Assembly: GCA_016716225.1 (NCBI GenBank)
Contig: JADJWT010000001.1
Location: forward strand, 3,110,501-3,174,500
DNA: 64,000 nucleotides
Direction: 5' to 3'
From: Ignavibacteriota bacterium
GTDB taxonomy: Bacteria > Bacteroidota > Ignavibacteria > Ignavibacteriales > Melioribacteraceae
Notes under the pieces: generated by a model
Database searches by the model: none
What the model was told of the DNA's origin: nothing
The model's input: only the letters and a program-made list of their open reading frames with translations
Translations under genes and position numbers: made by a program
Part shown: positions 8,633-17,672 of the stretch, in pieces
How positions within the stretch are numbered: the stretch's first letter is position 1
Layout: each line of letters starts with the position of its first letter

Positions 8633-10036
8633 TTGAAAACCAACAGAAGAGAATTTATTAAAAAAGTCGGATTAGGCACAGCCGCAATTACGGTTGGTCA
8701 ATCATTAGTTAATACAACTTCAACAATTGCTAAATCAGAATCAAAAATTATAGTAACCGATGCAATGCATTATAACAGAATTATTGGAGCAAATGATAGA
8801 GTTAGAGTTGGTGTAATTGGTTTCTCCGGAAGATTTAGAGGGTCATTAAGTAAAGCTTTTAATGCTCATTCAAAAAATTTAAATATGGAATTTGTTGCTG
8901 TTTCAGATATTTGGAATAAAAGAAGAGATGAAGGAGTAGCATATTTATCCGAAATGCAAGGTACAAAAATTACTGGTTACAGAAATAATGAAGAACTTTA
9001 TGAAAAATCGGAAACTGATGCTGTAATTATTAGTACAGCTGATTTTCAACATGCATATCATGCCACTGAAGCTGTTAAATCCGGAAGAGATGCTTATGTA
9101 GAAAAACCTTTAGCAGAATCTATGGATGATAATATTATGGTTCTTAAAGCTGTTAATGAAACCGGAAAAATTGTTCAACTTGGCTCGCAAAGAAGAAGTG
9201 GTAATAATTATCAAACTGCAGAAAAATATATTAAATCTGGAAAATTTGGTCCAATAAAAATTGTTGAAATGTCTTGGAATGTAAATCAGCCAGATAGATG
9301 GCGGCTTCCCGATGTTGTTGCCGGTTTAAAAGAAACAGATGTAGATTGGAATAGATTTTTAATAAATCGTGAAAAAGTTCCTTTTAATCCACGAATTTAT
9401 TGTGAGTATAGATTATTCTGGCCTTATTCTTCTGGCATTCCTGGGCAATGGATGGTTCATCAAATTGATACAGTTCATTGGTTTACTGGTTTTAATTATC
9501 CTTTGAATGTTATTGCAAGTGGCGGGATTTATATGTGGAATGACGGTAGGAAAAATGCCGATACTTTAACTGCAATTTTAGAATATGGTCCATCAAACGA
9601 TCCAGATCCGACTAAGAGATTCCAAGTAGTTTATTCATCTAGATTTACAAATTCAGCCGGTGGAGTAAAAGAAATTTATTATTCAAATGGTGGTGAATTA
9701 AATTTGGATACCAATAAAGTTACATCCAATGGGGGTTTAACGAAATCTCACGCGGAAAAATATCCTGAGTTTGGTTTAAAAGAAAATCTCTTAGCTGATT
9801 TTAATTTGGCAGAAACCGCTTCACAAGTTGTTACAAGCGCAAATACCGGAACCGATTCTGATACAACAAATCATATGCTAAATTGGATGGAATGTTTAAG
9901 AAGCAGAAAACAACCAAATGCTCCAATAGAAGCTGGTTATAATCATTCGGTTGCAAGTTTAATGGTTACAGAATCCTTGTTGAGAGGTAAAAAAGTAAAG
10001 TTTGATGAATCAGAACAAAAAATAGTGGATGCATAA
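8633..10036 (+). CDS. Gfo/Idh/MocA family oxidoreductase, Tat-exported, first copy
   Basis: 467-aa NAD(P)-binding sugar oxidoreductase. The twin-arginine signal (NRREFIKKVGLGTAAITVG) points to export with a tightly held cofactor, as in glucose-fructose oxidoreductase. The Rossmann motif is RVGVIGFSGRFRG and the catalytic Lys is in EKP (Lys158). A WPYSSGIPGQWMVHQIDTVHWF region supplies the active-site His seen in this subfamily. The start is TTG at 8633 with GAGG five bases upstream; no ATG is nearby. It sits between a DUF1080 lipoprotein and a DUF6807 protein, consistent with oxidation of a glycoside hydroxyl to a ketone ahead of cleavage. Confidence 0.88.
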   Translation: MKTNRREFIKKVGLGTAAITVGQSLVNTTSTIAKSESKIIVTDAMHYNRIIGANDRVRVGVIGFSGRFRGSLSKAFNAHSKNLNMEFVAVSDIWNKRRDEGVAYLSEMQGTKITGYRNNEELYEKSETDAVIISTADFQHAYHATEAVKSGRDAYVEKPLAESMDDNIMVLKAVNETGKIVQLGSQRRSGNNYQTAEKYIKSGKFGPIKIVEMSWNVNQPDRWRLPDVVAGLKETDVDWNRFLINREKVPFNPRIYCEYRLFWPYSSGIPGQWMVHQIDTVHWFTGFNYPLNVIASGGIYMWNDGRKNADTLTAILEYGPSNDPDPTKRFQVVYSSRFTNSAGGVKEIYYSNGGELNLDTNKVTSNGGLTKSHAEKYPEFGLKENLLADFNLAETASQVVTSANTGTDSDTTNHMLNWMECLRSRKQPNAPIEAGYNHSVASLMVTESLLRGKKVKFDESEQKIVDA

Positions 10037-10038
10037 TT

Positions 10039-11100
10039 ATGAAACTAAAAATAATATTTTTAAGTATTTCTGCAATGTTACTACTAAGTTGTGCCAATAA
10101 CAATTTAAATCAATCAATGAATCATATAGAAATTGTTGATAATAAAGATTCAAAAAAAATTGATGTTTTGATTGATGGAAATCTTTTCACATCTTATATC
10201 TATGATGATAAAATTTCGGTATTAAAAAAGACTGTTTTATTTCCATTAATTTCTGCAAATGGAGTTGCTGTTACTAGAGGATTTCCGCTTTATCCAAAAC
10301 CAAAAGAACGTGTTGATCATCCTCACCACATTGGGGCTTGGTTTAATTACGGAGATGTAAATGGATTGGATTTTTGGAATAATTCCGATGCAATTTCCGA
10401 AGAACGAAAAAAAGAAATGGGTACAATCCGACATGGTGAAATTCTGCAAATGCAAAACGGAAATGGAAAAGGTCAATTAGTTATTTCTGCAAATTGGTTA
10501 AAACCGGATGGAGAAATCTTACTAAAAGAAAAAACAAATTTAAATTTTATTGCTAATACGGATGCAAGAATTATTGATAGAGAAGTTACATTAACAGCGC
10601 AAAAAGAAACGGTTCTTTTCAAAGATAATAAAGAAGGAATGATTGCGATTCGTGTTGCACGGCAGTTAGAGCATCCGAGTAATGAACCGGTAACTTTAAG
10701 TGATTCATACGGAAAAAAAACAGATGTTCCAGTTTTAGATAATACCGGAGTTAGTGGTCATTATGTTAGTAGTGAAGGAATTGAAGGCGATGATGTTTGG
10801 TCAACACGTGCACGTTGGGTTTCATTAAGTGGAACAATTGATGAAAAGGAAGTTACAGTTGTAATTTTTGATAATCCTGAAAATGTTGGGTTTCCAACAT
10901 ATTGGCATGCGCGTGGATATGGACTTTTCGCCGCTAATCCTTTAGGTCAAAAAGCTTTCAGCAAAGGAAAAGAAGAGTTAAATTTTAAATTAGATTCTGG
11001 TAAATCTGTAACTTTTAATTATAGAATATTAATTCAAAATGGAAAACTTAGTAAAGAAAAAATTGAAGAGTGTTATAATAATTTTTCAAAAACTAACTAA
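10039..11100 (+). CDS. DUF6807/PmoA-like lipoprotein
   Basis: 353-aa lipoprotein with lipobox LLLSC. The His-rich motif VDHPHHIGAWFNYGDVNG is the hallmark of the DUF6807 family, which databases also label PmoA-like although it has nothing to do with methane oxidation. Such genes are nearly always found with Gfo/Idh/MocA oxidoreductases and DUF1080 genes in carbohydrate loci, and the fold resembles a beta-sandwich glycoside-binding protein. The ATG follows the previous stop by two bases, so the two are cotranscribed. The reaction is unknown. Confidence 0.83.
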   Translation: MKLKIIFLSISAMLLLSCANNNLNQSMNHIEIVDNKDSKKIDVLIDGNLFTSYIYDDKISVLKKTVLFPLISANGVAVTRGFPLYPKPKERVDHPHHIGAWFNYGDVNGLDFWNNSDAISEERKKEMGTIRHGEILQMQNGNGKGQLVISANWLKPDGEILLKEKTNLNFIANTDARIIDREVTLTAQKETVLFKDNKEGMIAIRVARQLEHPSNEPVTLSDSYGKKTDVPVLDNTGVSGHYVSSEGIEGDDVWSTRARWVSLSGTIDEKEVTVVIFDNPENVGFPTYWHARGYGLFAANPLGQKAFSKGKEELNFKLDSGKSVTFNYRILIQNGKLSKEKIEECYNNFSKTN

Positions 11101-11113
11101 TAAGGAATAAGTA

Positions 11114-11782
11114 ATGCTGAAAAAATATTTATTGATGATTTGCTTATTTTCGCTTGGCTTTACCGGAAATAAATTAAACATGGAATGGGAATATTTGTTT
11201 AATGGTAAAAATTTAGATGGATGGGAAAAACGCGGTGGTGAAGCAATTTATGAAATTGAAGATAATATGATAGTTGGAATTTCCGGGAAGAATACACCAA
11301 ACACTTTTTTATGCACCACGCAGAACTATGCAAATTTTATTTTTGAAGTTGAATTTTTAGTAGATGATAGAATGAATTCCGGAATACAAATAAGAAGCAA
11401 TAGCATTGAATCATATATGAATGGAAGAGTTCACGGATATCAAATTGAAATTGATCCATCTGAAAGAGCATGGAGTGCGGGAATTTATGATGAAGCAAGA
11501 CGCGGCTGGCTTTACGATCTAAGAAATAATGAAGCTGCGCGCAAAGCATTTATTCATAATGATTGGAATAAACTTCATATTGAGGCAATGGGAAATTCAA
11601 TTAAAACTTGGCTAAACGGAGTTCCGGCCGCTAATTTGCAAGATTCTTTAACTAAGGATGGATTTATTGCTCTGCAAGTTCATCAAATGGAAACGCCGGG
11701 TGTAAAAATTAAATGGAAAAATATTAGAATAATGGATTTGGGAACTAATACTCAATTCCCTCAATTAATTGAAACGAATTAG
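11114..11782 (+). CDS. DUF1080 (3-keto-disaccharide hydrolase) protein, second copy
   Basis: 222 aa with a Sec signal peptide and no obvious lipobox. The family opening is MEWEYLFNGKNLDGWEKRGG, followed by NSGIQIRS and the strand GYQIEIDPSERAWSAGIYD, which forms the pocket in characterised DUF1080 proteins. It ends with VKIKWKNIRI. AAGGAAT precedes the ATG, and the gene starts 13 bp after the DUF6807 lipoprotein. With the oxidoreductase upstream it would cleave 3-keto glycosides in the periplasm. It differs clearly from the copy at 7812, so the two may handle different linkages. Confidence 0.87.
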   Translation: MLKKYLLMICLFSLGFTGNKLNMEWEYLFNGKNLDGWEKRGGEAIYEIEDNMIVGISGKNTPNTFLCTTQNYANFIFEVEFLVDDRMNSGIQIRSNSIESYMNGRVHGYQIEIDPSERAWSAGIYDEARRGWLYDLRNNEAARKAFIHNDWNKLHIEAMGNSIKTWLNGVPAANLQDSLTKDGFIALQVHQMETPGVKIKWKNIRIMDLGTNTQFPQLIETN

Positions 11783-11822
11783 TTAATTTTCCATTTTAAT
11801 TTTTTATTTAGAATTATTTGTT

Positions 11823-12263
11823 ATGAAATACTCGATTATTCAAACTGCAGTTTTGCTGATTTTACGATTAGTGCTCGGTTATCATTTCTTGTATGAAGGA
11901 ATTGATAAATTATTAAATGAAACTTGGACATCTGCGCCATTTCTATTACAAGCAAATTGGATTTATACTGATTTCTTTCATTCGCTTGCCAACAACCAAA
12001 CTTATTTAAGAATTACGGATTTGCTAAACATTTGGGGACAAATTCTTATTGGAATAAGTTTAATAATAGGACTCTACTCAAAAGTTGCTGCATATTTTGG
12101 AGCTTTTCTTTTATTTATGTATTACATAACTGTTCCGCCATTTCTAAATAACCAAATGTTAATCGATAAAAATGTAATAGAATTTTTATGTTTTTTAGTA
12201 ATTGCAATTTTTCCAACAAGTCAAATTTTTGGAATTGATTTTTTGTTAAAAAAAACAAAATGA
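11823..12263 (+). CDS. DoxX family membrane protein
   Basis: 146 residues with four predicted membrane helices. The N-terminal LRLVLGYHFLYEGIDKLL matches the DoxX/TQO-small-subunit family. Some members pass electrons to quinone; others are of unknown role. In this setting, 8 bp ahead of an exported Gfo/Idh/MocA oxidoreductase, a link between periplasmic sugar oxidation and the quinone pool is an attractive inference, but nothing in the sequence proves it. Confidence 0.82.
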   Translation: MKYSIIQTAVLLILRLVLGYHFLYEGIDKLLNETWTSAPFLLQANWIYTDFFHSLANNQTYLRITDLLNIWGQILIGISLIIGLYSKVAAYFGAFLLFMYYITVPPFLNNQMLIDKNVIEFLCFLVIAIFPTSQIFGIDFLLKKTK

Positions 12264-12270
12264 GTTACAA

Positions 12271-13866
12271 ATGTTAGAGAATGATTCATCTGAAAATAAA
12301 AAAGTTTCGAGACGAGATTTATTAAAAGGACTCTCGACTGTTCCAATTCTTGGTGTATTTGCTTATGATTATTGGAAAAAGAAATCGTTTGAAAGATTAA
12401 AAGATAAAGCTGTTCATCTTAACTTAGGATTAAGCAAAGATTCTCCTAAAGTTATTTCAAATAATAACGAAAAAAGTTTAGGCGATGTTATAAAAATTGG
12501 AATTATTGGAGTTGGCGGAAGAGGAATTGCATTATTAAAAGCCGCCGGATTTGTTGATCCAAGTGAATATAATAGTTTAAGCAAAAAAGCAAAAAGTGGT
12601 GATGAAAGTGCAAAATCAAGAATTGCTTCTTATCAAAATCAAACATTATTAAATGTTCAAATTATTGGAATTTGCGATGTTTTTGATATGAGAGCTGAGA
12701 AAGCAATCACAATTGCATCAAATGGAATTCAGCCAAACAGCGAACCGATAAATTTAAAAAATGTTAAAAGATATTTGCGATATCAAGATTTGCTTGCCAA
12801 TCCGGAAATTGATGCAGTAATTATTGCAACACCGGATTTTCATCATGCGCAAATGACTATTGACGCAGTAAATTCCGGTAAACATGTTTATTGTGAAAAA
12901 GCAATGACTTTAACAGAAGATGAACTTAATAAAGTTTATGAAACTGTGAAGAATAGTAAAATTGTTTTTCAATTAGGTCATCAAAACAGTAAGAATGAAA
13001 CTTTTAAAAAAGCGAAAGAAATTATTGATAAAAATCTTCTCGGCAAAGTTACTTTAGTTGAAACAACAACAAACCGAAATAGTAAAGAAGGCGCTTGGAT
13101 TAGACATCTTGATTCAAGTGGGAAACCAAAACCAGGATCACCAAAAACAATTGATTGGGATCAATGGCTTGGGAATACTCCAAAAATTCCATTTAGTCTG
13201 GAAAGATATTACGGATGGGCTCGCTGGTTTTCTTATGATACCGGACTTGCCGGGCAATTGTTTTCTCACGAAGTTGATGCGCTAAATCAAATAATGGGAT
13301 TTGGAATTCCTAAATCTGTAACATCTTCCGGAGGAATTTATTTTTTCAAAGAAGATCGTGATATGCCGGATACGTTTCAATCAGTTTTAGAATTTCCGGA
13401 TCGTCAATTTACAATGTTGTATTCAGCTTCACTTGCAAATAGCAGATCTCGTGGAAGAGTTTTTATGGGACATGATGCAAGTATGGAAGTCGGCGGAGAT
13501 CTAAAATTAATTGCAAATGATGATTCAACACAATTTAAAGATAAAATTTCTAACGGAATTATAGATCCTTCCAAACCATTTTATACTTTCCCGGAAATTT
13601 CAAAATTAAAAATTGATGGAGTAACATCTGCAACAGAAAAATATTATGCCGAGCGAGGATTGATTGATACAAATATAAATGGAAAAAATATTGATATCAC
13701 ACATTTGCATGTAAAAGAATGGATTGATGTAATTCGTAATGGAGGCAAAACCGGATGCGATATAGAAAAAGCATTTATCGATACTGTTTCTGTTTTAATG
13801 GTTCACAAATCATACGTAGAAAATAGAAAAGTGGAATGGGATCCGATAAATAAGAAAATTATATAA
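12271..13866 (+). CDS. Gfo/Idh/MocA family oxidoreductase, Tat-signal, second copy
   Basis: 531 aa, longer than most family members. The twin-arginine signal is VSRRDLLKGLSTVPILGVF, with a basic stretch straight after it. The NAD-binding motif is IGIIGVGGRGIALLKAAG. An insert of about 35 residues follows the first Rossmann helix. The catalytic Lys sits in EKA (Lys210) where most relatives have EKP. The HDSSGKPKPGSP and WARWFSYDTGLAGQ regions are typical of the exported subgroup. It follows DoxX by 8 bp. Its likely job is C3 oxidation of a sugar in the periplasm, parallel to the copy at 8633. Confidence 0.86.
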   Translation: MLENDSSENKKVSRRDLLKGLSTVPILGVFAYDYWKKKSFERLKDKAVHLNLGLSKDSPKVISNNNEKSLGDVIKIGIIGVGGRGIALLKAAGFVDPSEYNSLSKKAKSGDESAKSRIASYQNQTLLNVQIIGICDVFDMRAEKAITIASNGIQPNSEPINLKNVKRYLRYQDLLANPEIDAVIIATPDFHHAQMTIDAVNSGKHVYCEKAMTLTEDELNKVYETVKNSKIVFQLGHQNSKNETFKKAKEIIDKNLLGKVTLVETTTNRNSKEGAWIRHLDSSGKPKPGSPKTIDWDQWLGNTPKIPFSLERYYGWARWFSYDTGLAGQLFSHEVDALNQIMGFGIPKSVTSSGGIYFFKEDRDMPDTFQSVLEFPDRQFTMLYSASLANSRSRGRVFMGHDASMEVGGDLKLIANDDSTQFKDKISNGIIDPSKPFYTFPEISKLKIDGVTSATEKYYAERGLIDTNINGKNIDITHLHVKEWIDVIRNGGKTGCDIEKAFIDTVSVLMVHKSYVENRKVEWDPINKKII

Positions 13867-13890
13867 TTAAAAATTTTTCTTTGGAATAAA

Positions 13891-14907
13891 ATGAAAAACA
13901 TTTTTAAATTCAAAATTCATAAAAACAATATTGTAATAATTATGTTATTTACAATTTTTTCTTTATTAGCTTGTTCAGATAGTGAATCATTAATTGCTCA
14001 AGAATTAAAAGGAAATAATTGGGCAGAAAAATTAGGTTTTCCGGAAGGGAAAAAAGTTTTAATTTTTCATGCGGATGATGTTGGAATGTGTGAAGAAGCA
14101 AATACTGCAGCAATCGCATATCTTGAAAAAAGTGAAATTCTAAGTGCAGCAATTATGGTTCCTTGTCCGAATGCAAATAATGCAATTTTGTGGGCTGCAA
14201 ATAATAGAAATAAAGATATTGGTTTGCATTTAACTTTAACAAGTGAATGGAAAACTTATAGATGGGGAACTGTTGCTGATTCCAATTTAGTTCCTGGTTT
14301 GCTTGATGAACAAAATAAAATGTACAGAAGTGTTGAAGAAGTTATAGCAAATGCAACTCCGACTGAAGTTGAAAAAGAAATTAGAGCACAAATAGATAAG
14401 GCAGTTTCTTTGGGAATGAAACCAAATCATATTGATACTCATATGGGAACTCTTTATGGCTCAGCGGCATTTGTGAATGTTTTTTTTAGAGTTGCAGAAG
14501 AATACAATATTCCGGCAAATGCAATTGATTTATCTAAAGCTGAAGTTGCCGAACATTTTAGAAGTGCTGGTTATCCGATTGATGAAAATGTTATTCAATC
14601 TGTAAATGAATATAAATTGCCAAAGTTAGATTTCTTTTCAAGTGTGCCAAACGGAAATACTTATGAAGAAAAAAGAGAAAACTTTTTCAATCATATTAAG
14701 GAATTGCCCGCCGGTTTAACTGAAATAATTTTCCATCCTTCAATTGAATCTGAAAATTTAAAGAATATTACAAATTCTTGGCAGCAAAGAGTTTGGGAAG
14801 CTCAATTATTTTCTGATCCAGTTGTAAAACAATTTTTAATTGATGAGGAAATTGTATTTACGAATTGGAAAGAAATTATGGAAAAATTCAATTCTTTTAT
14901 AAAATAG
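13891..14907 (+). CDS. ChbG/HpnK (YdjC) family deacetylase lipoprotein
   Basis: 338-aa lipoprotein (lipobox LLAC) with a YdjC-type deacetylase domain. Metal and catalytic residues are visible: HADDVGM (catalytic Asp and metal Asp), GLHLTLT (metal His) and HIDTHMGT (metal and catalytic His). Cytoplasmic ChbG removes acetyl groups from chito-oligosaccharides and HpnK from hopanoid GlcNAc. Export as a lipoprotein points to removal of acetyl or other amide groups from extracellular sugars. It is the last gene of this block, 24 bp after the oxidoreductase. Confidence 0.86.
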   Translation: MKNIFKFKIHKNNIVIIMLFTIFSLLACSDSESLIAQELKGNNWAEKLGFPEGKKVLIFHADDVGMCEEANTAAIAYLEKSEILSAAIMVPCPNANNAILWAANNRNKDIGLHLTLTSEWKTYRWGTVADSNLVPGLLDEQNKMYRSVEEVIANATPTEVEKEIRAQIDKAVSLGMKPNHIDTHMGTLYGSAAFVNVFFRVAEEYNIPANAIDLSKAEVAEHFRSAGYPIDENVIQSVNEYKLPKLDFFSSVPNGNTYEEKRENFFNHIKELPAGLTEIIFHPSIESENLKNITNSWQQRVWEAQLFSDPVVKQFLIDEEIVFTNWKEIMEKFNSFIK

Positions 14908-15029
14908 TAAAATCCTATACCTAATATTTGTAATTGTTTTTGAAGAAGATTTTGCAATGTTATTTCATAAAAATTGTACAAAAATTTAAATTGTATTAAA
15001 AATCTCACCATTGTTATTTGAAGATAAAC

Positions 15030-15041
15030 AAACGATTGTCT
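15030..15041. promoter_or_regulatory. Candidate operator (AAACNATNGTTT-like)
   Basis: AAACGATTGTCT matches the palindrome at 9 of 10 fixed positions. It is in the 234-bp gap before the symporter gene, about 100 bp from its start. Nothing else stands out in this gap, which is otherwise AT-rich. Confidence 0.45.
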
Positions 15042-15141
15042 AAATTATAATTGATATTTGATAAATTATAAGATTTCAAATTTCACTAAAATTTTTTAAT
15101 AAATTGTTTCTAAAATTTTCATTTATTCTTACGGAGTTTTT

Positions 15142-16716
15142 ATGAAATTACATTGGGTCGATATTATCACCCTTGTGATATATTTAGGTGCAGTTCTTGG
15201 AATTGGTATTTATTTCAGTAAAAAAACTAAAACAACCGAAGATTATTTTGTTGGAGGAAGATCTTATAAAGGCTGGGTAATTGGTTTAGCAATGGTTGGA
15301 ACTTCTATAAGTTCAATTACTTTTTTAGCTTATCCAGCGGATGCTTTTAAAACTGCTTGGTTAAGATTTTTGCCAAATTTAGCATTGCCTATTGGAGTAA
15401 TTCTTGCAATGTATTTTTTCCTACCTTTTTATAGAAGAAAAAAAACAATTTCTGCTTATGAATATTTGGAAGATAGATTTAGCCCATCAATAAGAGTCTA
15501 TGGAGCTGTAACATTTATTATAGGTCAATGTGTTAGATTAGCTCTTATTCTATTTTTAGTTTCACTTTTAATGTATGAAATTACCGGGCTTGGTGCACTT
15601 GAAAGTATATTATTAATGGGAATTGTTGTATCAATATATACCGTTTTAGGTGGAATTGAAGCTGTATTATGGACGGATGTTATGCAAACAATTACGCTAA
15701 TATTTGGCGGTTTAATAATTTTAGCAGTAATAGTAATTGATCTACCTGGCGGTTTCGGTCAAATTTTTGAAATTGCAAATGCAAACAACAAATTTGCTGT
15801 TGCCGAATTAACAAATGGAACTTTACAGCATGTTCCATGGAAATTTACGTTAACAGATAAATCAGGACTTATGATGCTGTTGGTTGGATTAACAGTTTGG
15901 CTTCAAGAATTTGGAACAAACCAAAATGTAATACAAAAATATGCGGCAGCGAAAAGTATGAAAGAAGCTCGCAAAGGATTGGTTACAATTGGAATTATGA
16001 ATATTCCAATTTGGGCTTTATTTATGTTTATAGGAACTGCATTGTATGCATTCTTCCAAGTTTTTCCAACACCAGAAGCTCATGCAATGTTAACAGGAGA
16101 TAAAAAAGCAGAAGGAATTATGCCGTATTTTATTCTGAATTATTTACCGGTTGGAATTCCGGGAATTGTTCTAAGTGCTGTTCTAGCTGCAGCAATGTCA
16201 TCGTTGGATTCAAGTATAAATGCAATTTCTACAGTTGGTGTAAACGATATTTACAGAAGACATTTCGTTAAAAATAGAGAAGATAAACACTATCTTATTG
16301 TTGCATGGATTATTGCAACAGTTACTTCAATAATTATGATTTTGGGTGCAATAATTTTGGTTGAAACCGAAACTAAAACTCTTCAAGATGCAATAACAAT
16401 TTTGAACTCTGTTGTTATGGGTGGAGTTTTTGGAATGTATTTATTAGGATTTATTACTACTAGAGTTAATGCAAAATCAATCTGGGTTGGAATAGTTGTA
16501 ACAGTTATATTTTCTGTCTGGGTAATTCTTTCAGAAAGAAATTTACTTCCGCAATCAATGATTATTCCATTTGATTTATATTATACCGGAATGGTTGGCC
16601 ATATTTTATTATTTACAACTTCATTATTAACTTCAATATTTGTGTTCAGAAAAAAAGATAAAAATGATTTAACAAATTTAACTATTTGGACAAAAGACGG
16701 AACTCCAATTGAGTAG
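15142..16716 (+). CDS. Sodium:solute symporter (SSS family)
   Basis: 524-aa inner-membrane protein with about 13 hydrophobic helices. The family signature appears in the first helices (YLGAVLGIGIYFSKKTKTTE, then DYFVGGRSYKGW) and SLDSSINAISTVGVNDIY lies in helix 8, which contributes to the sodium site in SSS proteins. In Bacteroidota-like genomes, SSS genes of this type often lie in sugar or sialic-acid loci and import monosaccharides with Na+. CGGAG precedes the ATG. A candidate operator upstream ties it to the carbohydrate regulon. The next gene overlaps its end. Confidence 0.9.
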   Translation: MKLHWVDIITLVIYLGAVLGIGIYFSKKTKTTEDYFVGGRSYKGWVIGLAMVGTSISSITFLAYPADAFKTAWLRFLPNLALPIGVILAMYFFLPFYRRKKTISAYEYLEDRFSPSIRVYGAVTFIIGQCVRLALILFLVSLLMYEITGLGALESILLMGIVVSIYTVLGGIEAVLWTDVMQTITLIFGGLIILAVIVIDLPGGFGQIFEIANANNKFAVAELTNGTLQHVPWKFTLTDKSGLMMLLVGLTVWLQEFGTNQNVIQKYAAAKSMKEARKGLVTIGIMNIPIWALFMFIGTALYAFFQVFPTPEAHAMLTGDKKAEGIMPYFILNYLPVGIPGIVLSAVLAAAMSSLDSSINAISTVGVNDIYRRHFVKNREDKHYLIVAWIIATVTSIIMILGAIILVETETKTLQDAITILNSVVMGGVFGMYLLGFITTRVNAKSIWVGIVVTVIFSVWVILSERNLLPQSMIIPFDLYYTGMVGHILLFTTSLLTSIFVFRKKDKNDLTNLTIWTKDGTPIE

Positions 16717-17548
16717 TAATATATTTCAACAAAGAAAAAATATAATTCTCATTTTGTTTTTTCTAAATATTACGAATTTTCTTATTGCTCAAAAAACTGT
16801 TGAAATATTAGATTTCGCAAAACCTAAAAATGGAAATACTTATGTTATTGCTCACCGTGGAGCTCATAAAAATTTTTCGGAAAATACAATTGCAGCATAT
16901 AAAAGAGCTATAGAACTTGGATGTGATTTCATTGAAATTGATATTAGAATAACTAAGGATGGAAAATTTGTAAGTATTCACAATTCCCAAATTGATGAAT
17001 ATGTTAAAGGAATTTATGGAGATGTAAGTGATTATACACTTTATGAATTAAAGAAAATGAATATATCTAATAAGTCTGCTGAAATTAATGATGATGAAAA
17101 AATTCCAACTTTGGAAGAAATATTGGAATTATGTAAAAATAAAATCGGAATTTATTTGGATTTGAAGGAACCATTCGTTGAAGAAATTTCAACGATAATT
17201 AAAAAATATGAAATGGAGAAAAATGTTCTTTGGTATATTCCTTTTTCATATTTAAACGAAATTAAAAATCTAAAAGAAGTTTGCAAAGAATGTATTCCAA
17301 TGCCGGATCCGGAACTGAAAGAAAATTTGTTATATTTAATTTTACAAACAAATCCTAAATTAATTGCTACAGATATGAGTCAGTTAGATTCCGAATTTGT
17401 TGAAATTTGTCACAATAAAAATATTAGAGTTTTTGTAGATGAAAAAAATGGTACCGTAGAGGAATGGAAAAATATTATTAAGTTAAATTGTGATGGAATT
17501 CAAACTGATAATCCGGAAGAACTTATAAATTTTCTAAGAAATAATTAA
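16709..17548 (+). CDS. Glycerophosphodiester phosphodiesterase family protein
   Basis: 279-aa exported GDPD-domain protein. A hydrophobic signal (IILILFFLNITNFLIAQ) is followed by the catalytic motif VIAHRGAHKNFSENT, FIEIDIRITKDG with the metal-binding Glu and Asp, and SIHNSQID with the second His. The family hydrolyses glycerophosphodiesters to sn-glycerol 3-phosphate. Exported members next to sugar transporters may cleave other phosphodiesters. The start is TTG at 16709, overlapping the end of the symporter gene by 8 bases, which implies translational coupling. Confidence 0.85.
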   Translation: MSSNIFQQRKNIILILFFLNITNFLIAQKTVEILDFAKPKNGNTYVIAHRGAHKNFSENTIAAYKRAIELGCDFIEIDIRITKDGKFVSIHNSQIDEYVKGIYGDVSDYTLYELKKMNISNKSAEINDDEKIPTLEEILELCKNKIGIYLDLKEPFVEEISTIIKKYEMEKNVLWYIPFSYLNEIKNLKEVCKECIPMPDPELKENLLYLILQTNPKLIATDMSQLDSEFVEICHNKNIRVFVDEKNGTVEEWKNIIKLNCDGIQTDNPEELINFLRNN

Positions 17549-17672
17549 GCATTTCACAATATTCAAATTGCAATAAATCACTTCATAAAGGTTGTAAAAT
17601 TTATAACTTATAATTACTTTACATTTCAATTATATTTGTTTGTAATTAATACATGAAGATTGGAGAGTTTCT

